Shown one piece after another: positions 46,075 through 54,407 of a DNA stretch of 59,596 nucleotides (positions within the stretch are counted from its first letter, which is position 1; each line of letters starts with the position of its first letter). The notes beneath the pieces were generated by a model. That model searched no databases and had not been told where the DNA came from. It worked only from the letters and a program-made list of their open reading frames with translations. Source of the stretch: Hysterium pulicare CBS 123377 (lineage: Eukaryota > Ascomycota > Dothideomycetes > Hysteriales > Hysteriaceae); contig AJFK01000051.1 of the NCBI GenBank assembly GCA_000467715.1, forward strand, positions 1 to 59,596, given 5' to 3'. The translations under genes were made by a program, and so were the position numbers.

Positions 46075-46875
46075 TCAGATGGGCTTGATCTGCACATCAG
46101 AAATTAGTTGACCGTGAGGATCTTTAACGAAGAAAGGAATTCAAAGCCCACCTTGAAGTGAAGTGATATTAACGAAAACACCAATGCCTTGAGATCTTGT
46201 ACAAGATAGTAAAAGACGCGCAGACCCTCGGGATCCTGGGACTCCGTCACGTCGACCAGAGAGCCAATCTTCGCTGTCTAAAAATCGATTGAGTTTTGTG
46301 CAATGCTTGGGGGAAAGTTTGGGAGCTGCGACTGACCTCGAACGAAATGTGTTCGTTTCCCATCCGGATCTCTAGCTCTTGTCTTCCATCTTTGTTCTTC
46401 TGAGGCCATTTGGTATCGTCTTCCCTAGAGCCCGATTTTCAGTAAAGCTACATAGAGCGTCCAAAATGGAAAGGTCTTACTTCATGATCTCGCTGTCTTT
46501 GATGATTCGCTTGATCTCCGCGACCATGAGAGAGCTTACACACACTGCATAGAGTAAGTAAGAGGCAGAAGTTCAACTCGATCAAGAAGAATTCTCACTC
46601 TCTTTGCGGATTAAGGAGTCATTTCGGTAGTTGGAGTTGTTCGCATATCGGGCTGATGCGCTGCGTCCGTCTCCGAGCACTCGAAAATCAAATTCTATTA
46701 TTTAATTAGAGTTGATCATTCACAGATCGGTAGGCACCGACCCAAAAATTCATGTCCGAATCGCCCAGAGTGACCAGAGCTGTGACGGTGTCAGTTGTGG
46801 GATATATATATAAGTGCAGAAATAGACCGTTACTGACTAGTATCGCAAGTAGAAAGGCTCGCTGTCAGGCGCCAT
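46075..46875 (-). CDS. Mago nashi, exon-junction-complex core protein
   Basis: Seven small exons (46838-46875, 46742-46779, 46599-46694, 46481-46544, 46337-46424, 46152-46277, 46075-46089) join to 154 residues, the normal size. No exon exceeds 126 nt, so the gene is invisible to simple ORF scans. The product reads [136 protein letters not shown] and ISLHFKIKPI, near-identical to Mago throughout. Role: heterodimer with Y14, locking eIF4A3 on spliced mRNA. Six introns in 465 coding bases is dense for an ascomycete. The last exon encodes only IKPI and the stop. The gene diverges from SEC26 across 489 bp. Confidence 0.97.
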
Positions 46876-47364
46876 GGCGACTGCAACAAGCTGATGGCTT
46901 TTCGATGTCTTCGAAATCAGCTTGGCAGCTTGGGTTATACGAAAAGTTATTTATGCAGCCTGGGGGGAAGACATCACGAAGAATTCACCAGGGCAGCGGG
47001 AATCTCCTTGGCGGGCGGTGAGTACTTAAGCGAAGGCTGCCAAGAGCTCGAACTTAACACTTGGACTTGATGATGCTTCACACAAGGGGTGTATACATTG
47101 ACGCCGGAAGCTCCAATCTTCGCTCTGTTCTTAGGGTGATCTTGCTATACCTTTGGACGCTTTTTCTATTCTGCTGCGGAACCCTCCGTGAATTTTGTAT
47201 CAACCAGAAATTTACTCCGCCGTATTACACTCCACCGCACATCTGTGCTGGACTCCCTGGGAATTGACGGCTGACGAGCCGAGCTGCGAAGCCAACGACA
47301 TTGCATTGATACAACCAAAATTTCTCTCCTTGCGAGTCTCTTACACATTGATACTCCCGTCAAT
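46876..47364. promoter_or_regulatory. bidirectional promoter region, Mago and SEC26
   Basis: The 489-bp gap lies between divergent start codons of two housekeeping genes and must serve both. It contains no credible ORF. No individual control site is called. Confidence 0.5.
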
Positions 47365-50300
47365 ATGGCGACCTTCCTGGAAAATGCATACACTCTGGTA
47401 TGGGAATTTCTCCCCGCTAATATCTGCAGAGCTTGAATAACAATTCTGGACACAGGTTCACCAGGACAACGCGGCGGACGTACCCTCCCAAAATGAGCTC
47501 AAGCAAGCACTGGAGAAAGGCACAGACGAGTCAAAAATCGAGACAATGGTAAACGAACCTCCGAGCAACGACCCTGCGACGGCAAATAACAGCACATTCT
47601 AACGGCTGTATAGAAGAAAATACTTTCCATTATGTTGAACGGAGACCCCCAGACAGGCCTTCTTATGCACATAATACGATTCGTCATGCCCAGCAAGTCG
47701 AAGCCTCTCAAGAAATTGATGTACCTATTTCTTGAAGTCTGCCCAAAACACGATGCACAAGGAAAGCTGAGACAAGAGTGGATATTGGTCTGGTACGTGG
47801 ACACTCCTCAACATGGATTATGATTTCACAGCTCACGGTGAGAAGCAATGCCATTCGTTTTGATCTTCAGGCACCAAATGAATATGTGAGAGGCAACACA
47901 TTACGCTTCGTGTAAGGGTATTTTGCACAATCCGGTTACAGATTCGCTAAGTTTGTCTTCAGATCCAAATTACGAGATGCTGAGCTAGTAGAACCGTTAC
48001 TGCGTAAGTTCTCTCCAATAGTCTATTATTTCAATATGTTTTCTCACTAAAGCTGTCTCACAGAACCCGCACGACAATGCCTCACTCATCGACATGCGTA
48101 TGTTCGAAAAAACGCCACTTTTGCGATCGCCTCCATCTTCACGCATCTCCCTGAATTACTTCCGGATGCACCTGATTTATTGACAACATTCCTGGAGGAG
48201 GAAAACGACGCTACTTGCAAGCGAAATGCTTTTGCTGCCCTGGCTTCCATCAGTCATGACAAAGCTCTAGAATACTTGAGCACAGTTTTCGATTCTATTC
48301 CCAATCACGACGAGCTCGTTCTACTTGCGGAGCTGGAGTTCATCCGCAGAGATGCCGCTTTAAATCCTCAAAACAAAGCACGATATTTACGGTTGATTTT
48401 TGATCTTCTGGAATCCAGTGTATCCACGGTCATCTATGAAGCTGCCCATGCTCTAACCAACCTCACCAACAATCCTGTAGCAGTGAAGGCTGCAGCTGGA
48501 AAATTTATTGAGCTTGCGATCAAGGAGCCTGATAATAATGTGAAGCTTATTGTGCTTGAAAGGGTGGACCAATTGAGGCAAAAGAATGAAGGCGTTCTAG
48601 ATGATCTGACAATGGAAGCGTTGCGCGTCCTATCCAGCCCAGATTTGGACGTCCGGAGAAAGGCCTTGAAAATCGCACTTGAGATGGTGACTTCCAGGAA
48701 TGTTGAAGAGGTGGTCCTACTTCTCAGGAAAGAACTCATGAAAACCGTGGACGAACAATACGAAAAGAACTCGGAATACCGCTCTCTTCTAATCTCTTCT
48801 ATTCATCAATCCGCCATCAAGTTCCCCGAGGTAGCAGCGAGTGTCGTAGGATCGCTCATGGATTTCATTTCAGACGTTAGCAGCAACGCATCTGCCGTCG
48901 ATGTAATTTCCTTCGTCAAAGAGGTCGTCGAACGATTCCCGGATCTCAGAGCATCGATTGTGGAACGTCTCGTATCTACTTTAGGTGAAGTCCGTGCGGG
49001 CAAGGTTTATCGTGGCGTATTGTGGATCATCGGAGAATTTTCTCTCGAAGCAAAAGACATCAGAGACGCTTGGAAAGGTATCCGCTCCTCTCTTGGCGAA
49101 ATCCCGATTCTTGCTTCAGAGCAACGACTACTCGAGGAAGCATCTGAGGGCAAAGAGCCGACTGAGCAAGTGAATGGTCATGCCAAACCTGCTGCTCCTT
49201 CTGGCTCCCGAAAAGTGCTTGCCGATGGCACCTATGCGACCGAAAGTGCTCTCACCTCATCTGCAGCAGCCAAGGCCAAGTTGGAAGCAGTGAAGAACTC
49301 TCAGAAACCACCGTTACGTCAGTTGATATTAGACGGTGACTATTATCTATCCACCGTGCTTTCTAGCACCCTGACGAAACTGGTGATGCGCCATTCCGAG
49401 ATCTCCAAGGATTCAGCGCGTACGAATGCCCTACGAGCTGAAGCCATGCTCATTATGATCTCAATCATCCGTGTTGGCCAATCTCAATTTGTCAAAACCT
49501 TCATTGACGAAGACTCGATTGACAGAATCATGTCTTGTGTTCGCTCGCTGTCAGAATTCGCGCAAAGAAAGGAGCTTGAAACGGTCTTTTTGGAAGATAC
49601 TCGCAAGTCTTTCAGGACGATGGTCCAAACAGAAGAAAAGAAACGAGCAGCCAAAGAAGCTGTGGAGAGAGCCAAGTCTGCCGTCAATGTCGACGACTTG
49701 TTCTCGATTCGACAGCTAAAGAAGAAAGAGCTGGATGGAACTGATGAAGTGGAACAGGATCTGGAGCGGGCAACTGGCGGCGATACGGCAACAGAAGATC
49801 TCACATCGAAGCTCAGCCGTGTTGTTCAGCTCACTGGTTTCTCTGATCCTGTATATGGCGAGGCCTACGTTAAGGTAAATTGTCTCCTGTGTTCCATTTG
49901 GGACCAACAACTAACAGCTTCAAGGTACATCAATTCGACATTGTACTTGATGTTCTTCTTGTCAATCAAACCACCGAAACACTCCAGAATCTCACAGTGG
50001 AATTCGCTACACTGGGTGACTTGAAAGTCGTAGAGCGTCCCCCAACACAGAACGTTGGCCCCCATGATTTTATCAATCTCCAGGCTACTATCAAAGGTAT
50101 CTAAATAGAAATTCGAGTCCTCGATGTGCTGTTCACTAATATCTCAATAGTCTCTTCCACGGACACCGGCGTTATCTTCGGTAATGTCATCTATGAAGGG
50201 TACGCCTTAGCTCTTTGCCAATTGCTATTATTGTCAAGCTAACAATTGCAACAGGGAGAAAGGTGTTGATTCTAACGTTGTCATCTTAAACGATGTCCAC

Positions 50301-50740
50301 GTCGACATAATGGATTACATCAAGCCCGCTTACTGCACCGAAACTCAATTCCGAACGATGTGGACCGAGTTCGAATGGGAAAACAAGGTCAACATCAACT
50401 CGAAGGCCAAGTCATTACGAGAATTTTTGAAACAGTTGATGGCGAGTACCAACATGAGCTGTCTCACACCAGAGGCTTCGATGAAGGGAGATTGCCAATT
50501 CTTGTCCGCCAATCTATACGCACGAAGTGTGTTTGGTAAGGCATGTGATTTCAAACATACGAATTTTGACTAATATGTCCTACAGGTGAAGACGCTCTTG
50601 CCAATCTCAGCATTGAGAAAGAGGGGGAGAACGGGCCCGTGACTGGATTTGTGCGGATTCGAAGTCGCTCTCAGGGTTTGGCATTGAGCCTAGGGTCACT
50701 CAAAGGACTCAATAAAGTAGGAGGTTCTTCGTCTTCGTGA
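47365..50740 (+). CDS. SEC26: coatomer subunit beta (beta-COP)
   Basis: Ten exons (47365-47397, 47456-47548, 47614-47792, 47846-47911, 47963-48003, 48064-49874, 49925-50096, 50151-50199, 50255-50535, 50586-50740) give about 959 residues, the expected size. Visible segments include [11 protein letters not shown] joined to [71 protein letters not shown], the helical adaptin trunk, a charged linker near residue 480, then the appendage ([58 protein letters not shown]). Role: core of the COPI coat for retrograde Golgi-ER transport. All nine introns are 50-65 nt and keep frame. Introns crowd the first 700 bp and the appendage region. Confidence 0.96.
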
Positions 50741-51388
50741 TGATCATCAATTGCTGGCATAATGTTACTTTCAAAGGACCATGGAGCTTAGGGTGGATCG
50801 CAGAGTTTAGGAGGCCACGAGCCTATGGTGTCTATAGAGTGTGGTGATGATTCATGTTTACGCTTAGAACAAGGCATTGTAGAGCTCAGGAATGTCTGCC
50901 TCTACATAAGCGTCACAGCGTATGACGCGATAAAAAGCGATGAGATGGGGGCCTTGATCGGCGGAGTTGCAGTACAGCTATCTGAAGTAGTATTTTCACA
51001 ATTAAAGAAATGGACAATTCAAACGTCGAGTCTGCGAACAGGGCTTCCAAATACAGGTATGGAAACGAATATGGAGGATAACAAATAGTATAGTTTTGAA
51101 GCATATATGCAAAGTCGAAGGATCTCGTGTGCTTGAGACGTATCCGTTCAGCATTTGAATCCACCGGGCCATGCATGGTCAGCATCTCGCAAGCTCTACC
51201 TCACATGAGGTGCCTCGGTTGGTAGCCAGGTACGATCGTGCATCTGATTGTATTTTTAGCGGACTTGTTCCTCTCTTTGTAAGGCAACTCCGAACAATCC
51301 CGCTCTGAACCGTGCGTAGGAGTGCTTGCTGCTTATTCTCGTGCCAGCCTTCTCCAACAACAATGAAGACATCTCCATATACATTATT
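50741..51388. other. intergenic region, SEC26 to sphingoid base kinase
   Basis: The 648-bp gap between tandem genes has only short frames. It holds the SEC26 3' flank and the kinase promoter. Confidence 0.4.
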
Positions 51389-53033
51389 ATGACTATGGCA
51401 TCCGTTGCTGATGACGACCCCTTCAAAGACCCTTCACTAGCCGGCTCACGGACGCCGCAACCCCAGCACCCAGACCACGCCCCAGGTTCAACGCTCGCGG
51501 TGGGCAGAAATGCCTCCCTTACGTTGGGCACTGATTCTCTGATTATCCTAGGTCAATCTTAGTTTTCCTAGCCATCATGAGGGAGGCTGACCTTTTCTAA
51601 CAGACGAGGGATTGTTGAAGAGCAGAAGCGCGTCCAACTGCTGCGGTCTAGGTTTACGACGTGAGTTTCTTACATTCCCGAAATCGCACGACCCCTCATT
51701 TACACTTCAACCAGATAACAAAGCTACTCGTGCTATTCCATTCTTTAATATCCTATGGGCCGAGCTTGCGGAGCTAGAAATCACCGTACATTACGCCCAA
51801 AGCGTTGGAAAAGAGACCATTCGAGCTGCATGCATCAATTATACAATAGAAAAGACGGATCGCAGATTCGTCGAGATATGGGTGGAAAGGCTACTTGATC
51901 GTGCATATGGGGCAGCGCAACGGCAGAAGCGTATCAAAGTGCTGGTGAATCCGTTTGGTGGGAAAGGAAGTGCTCAGAAGTGGTACTTGAGAGACATCGA
52001 ACCCATTTTCGCAGCAGCGCGCTGTGAAATCGATGTTGAGCGGACACAATACCGTGGGCACGCTGTCGAGCTTGTAGCAGAGAAACTCGATACAGACGCA
52101 TACGATGTGGTTGCATGCTGTTCTGGTGACGGAGTCGTTCACGAAGTCTTCAATGGCCTAGCGAAGAAAAAAGATGCCGCTCGAGCACTCATGAAGATTG
52201 CTGTAACTCAAATGCCATGTGGCTCAGGAAACGCAATGAGTCTGAATCTCAACGGCACGAATAGTCCTAGTCTCGCTGCGCTTGCAGTGGTCAAGGGACT
52301 TCGCACCCCGCTTGACTTGGTCTCCATCACTCAGGGTGACAAACGTACTCTGTCATTCCTCTCCCAATCCGTTGGCATCGTGGCAGAATGTGACCTGGGT
52401 ACCGATAATCTTCGATGGATGGGAAGTGCGCGCTTCACATACGGCTTTATCGTCCGTCTCATGGGCAAGACTATCTATCCCGCCGACATTGCTCTTCAAC
52501 TTGAAATCGACACGAAGCCGTCAATTCGGGAAGCCTACAAAGCGGAAACCTCTAAACCCCCGCCAACTCGTGACACCCGATCCATACCTTCCCCAGACGT
52601 CGGACTTCCGGAGTTGAGATATGGGACTGCCCAGGACCCATTACCGGAGTCATGGACGCTTATCCCTCACGATAATCTTGGAAACTTCTACGCGGGCAAT
52701 ATGGCATATATGTCCCCAGACGCAAATTTCTTTCCTGCTTCCCTCCCCTCGGACGGATGTATGGATTTGGTCCGTATTGCGGGCGATATAAAGCGTACGA
52801 CTGCAGTAAAATCCTTGCTGGCGGTAGCCAAAGGCACATTCTTCGACCTTCCCGAAGTGCGATACTCGAAGGTTTCAGCTTACAGAATTATACCCAAGAA
52901 TCAGGCACATGGTTTTATCAGCATCGATGGCGAACGGGTGCCGTTTGAGCCCTTCCAGGCTGAGGTGCATCGAGGTCTGGGGACGGTGTTGAGTCGGAGT
53001 GGGCATTTGTACGAAGCGAAAGGTGTTGCTTGA
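51389..53033 (+). CDS. sphingoid long-chain base kinase (Lcb4/Lcb5, sphingosine kinase family)
   Basis: Three exons (51389-51551, 51604-51660, 51715-53033; introns 52 and 54 nt) give about 512 residues. The DAGK-type catalytic domain has NPFGGKGSA near residue 152, YDVVACCSGDGVVHEVFNGL with the SGDG loop near 210-213, and MPCGSGNAMSLNLNG. The C-terminal lobe has NMAYMSPDANFFPASLPSDG and the closing ISIDGERVPFEPFQAEVH. Role: phosphorylates sphingosine, dihydrosphingosine or phytosphingosine at C1 using ATP, controlling ceramide and base-phosphate balance. Intron 2 (51661-51714) has perfect GTGAGT and CCAG ends but is 54 nt with no stop, so an unspliced form would only add 18 residues. The start could also be the ATG at 51395. 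Confidence 0.92.
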
Positions 53034-53496
53034 ATTAGGCTAAGGTGGAGAGGATCGCGTTGCATGGTGGGCGAGGATTTCAAGATCACTCTGGTATGGT
53101 CTGGGTATCGCATTCCTTGAAGTTTCCGGCGTTTCTATTGCACTACTAGCATGAGTATTGTTGATTCAGGGGCTTGCACTTGGCTCTGAAAAGATAAGTC
53201 CTACTTGGTTCAGCATTGTCTTTCTTGTTAAATTAAAATACCCCAAAGCGGCTCATAAGATCTCATAATTCATCCTGACCACTCTCTCATTTTGATTATC
53301 TTGCATCATCGGTTACACAGCTGCTGTTCATACACCGCGCTTGCGTCTCACAAGCCGCACCTACCCCTAGAGAGTGCACCTTCCACTTCGAATGACTCAC
53401 CGCCTGCTTTCTATCTAAGATTTTCCTTCGCCGCTTGCTCTCCCGTTTTCACCTCCCCCGTATTTATAACAAATAAAATTTCACAAACTCAAAACA
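53034..53496. other. intergenic region upstream of tRNA gene
   Basis: The 463-bp gap contains the 3' flank of the kinase gene. The last 40 bp before the tRNA are AT-rich (TATTTATAACAAATAAAATT), typical of the upstream area of fungal Pol III genes. Confidence 0.45.
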
Positions 53497-53521
53497 AGCT
53501 GAGTGGCGCAGCGGAAGCGCG

Positions 53522-53579
53522 GTAAGTTGACACACTCTCTGACATATATAAACTTCCTCATACTGATTGATTACGTCAG
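53522..53579 (+). other. spliceosomal-type intron 1 in initiator tRNA, after position 26
   Basis: This 58-nt insertion begins GTAAGT, ends GTCAG, and has a branch-like CTGAT (in TACTGATTG) 14-18 nt before the 3' end. It lies between G26 and the anticodon stem (C27). Its length and signals equal those of mRNA introns elsewhere in this window. It is not at the canonical tRNA intron position. Confidence 0.8.
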
Positions 53580-53590
53580 CCGGGCTCATA

Positions 53591-53612
53591 GGGACGAAAA
53601 AAGACACTATAA
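53591..53612 (+). other. canonical tRNA intron at position 37/38
   Basis: This 22-nt insertion follows A37 directly 3' of the CAT anticodon and precedes A38 and the 3' anticodon strand CCCGG. This is the standard eukaryotic tRNA intron site processed by the SEN endonuclease. It has no GT-AG ends. Confidence 0.8.
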
Positions 53613-53621
53613 ACCCGGAGG

Positions 53622-53675
53622 GTGAGTTGAATCCATTAAAAACGGTCGAGTTCGAACCTTACTAATGACATTCAG
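53622..53675 (+). other. spliceosomal-type intron 3 in initiator tRNA variable loop
   Basis: This 54-nt insertion begins GTGAGT, carries a textbook branch site TACTAAT (53659-53665) and ends ATTCAG. It sits between positions 46 and 47 in the variable loop. Removing it restores the five-base variable region AGGAC and the T arm. Its first nine bases (GTGAGTTGA) nearly match those of intron 1 (GTAAGTTGA). Confidence 0.82.
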
Positions 53676-53712
53676 ACCTCGGATCGAAACCGAGCTCAGC
53701 TACAAATGAAAA

Positions 53713-53718
53713 TTTTTT
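53713..53718 (+). terminator. Pol III oligo-T terminator
   Basis: A run of six T residues begins 11 nt downstream of the tRNA discriminator base, the usual place for RNA polymerase III termination. No T run of this length occurs inside the tRNA gene or its introns. Confidence 0.8.
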
Positions 53719-54407
53719 GGCTTTTAAAGAGGGGTTCGAATAGTCGGAATGTATCTAAGGAATTTTCTTTTTGCACTTTTTGATAAACATCTCAAAGAAG
53801 AGTTTTCCTCGGGTAGGGAATACCGAGGAAAGGGGGAAGGGATGTGAGTCGTATATAGTTGATAAGACCGAATGTACGTCATCAATGGATCCCTATCGGT
53901 TCTGCAGAAGTAGCTCCGTTTAGATGAACTTATGCTAAATAGACTAAATTCCTTGTGTTGACTTGCTCGCTTCGGTCTGCTTGTCTGATTATATATTCCC
54001 ATGAAACTGCCAAGCATCATAAGCAAGATTCGAAGTCGACCGTTTTTAATGGATTCAACTTACCCTCCGGGTTTATAGTGTTACATTAGGTATCATAATC
54101 CGTCGGAGTCTGGGCTGCGCATCAAACTTGTGATGGCTTTCCTTGCTGTCCGCAAACATTGTTTGACCTTGGGAATGTGTTTCTAGAGGAGTATCTTGCC
54201 CTTAGCGGACATAAAAAATATCGTACATATAGCCTTCTGTTTTTGGGTGTGCAGGAAAAGGGTACTTGAAATCTAATTGTTTATCAGTCTCCTTGTGGAC
54301 GATCTTCTTCTGCCTCTCAATACTAGAATTACAACTTGAGGGTGGTTAATTCTAAGGTCTATGGGTTTAGCAAAGATGAATGACACTTTCCACTCTCCCA
54401 CCATCAA
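53719..54407. other. region downstream of tRNA, holding an inverted tRNA fragment
   Basis: No protein gene is recognised. The stretch contains the inverted partial copy at 54016-54081 and a TTCGAA-containing GGGGTTCGAATAG near 53731, neither of which forms a full tRNA. Its last part is the 3' flank of the tubulin cofactor E gene. Confidence 0.5.
54016..54081 (-). repeat. inverted partial copy of the tRNA gene (intron 2 end to intron 3)
   Basis: Read on the minus strand, 54081 to 54036 matches 53604-53649 at 45 of 46 positions without gaps. Homology continues more weakly to about 54016 (TTCGAA, CTT and ATGA shared). The copy spans the end of the 37/38 intron, the 3' anticodon strand, part of the variable loop and most of intron 3. 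The one clear difference turns GTGAGT into GTAAGT. The copy includes both exon and intron bases, so it was made from DNA or unspliced RNA. Confidence 0.9.

Larger units (their letters stand above)
53497..53702 (+). tRNA. initiator tRNA-Met(CAT) interrupted by three introns
   Basis: Exon pieces 53497-53521, 53580-53590, 53613-53621 and 53676-53702 total 72 nt, the length of yeast initiator tRNA without CCA. All stems pair: acceptor AGCTGAG/CTCAGCT with discriminator A, D stem GCGC/GCGC, anticodon stem CCGGG/CCCGG around CTCATAA, and T arm CTCGG-ATCGAAA-CCGAG. Initiator hallmarks are present: A1-U72, three stacked G-C pairs at 29-41, 30-40 and 31-39, and A54/A60 in the T loop. The A box is TGGCGCAGCGG (53504-53514) and the B box GGATCGAAACC (53681-53691). 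A T6 terminator follows 11 nt after the tRNA end. The 22-nt insert at 37/38 is a normal tRNA intron. The other two inserts have spliceosomal ends (separate entries). It could be an active gene or a degenerating copy, but perfect pairing argues for function or very recent origin. Confidence 0.9.

Noticed and set aside
53728-53745. B-box-like GGGGTTCGAATAG downstream of the tRNA
   Set aside because: No matching T stem, acceptor stem or A box lies at suitable spacing on either strand.
54016-54081. A second tRNA gene on the minus strand
   Set aside because: The inverted segment contains only the 3' anticodon strand and part of the variable region plus intron. No acceptor, D or T arm can be built around it.
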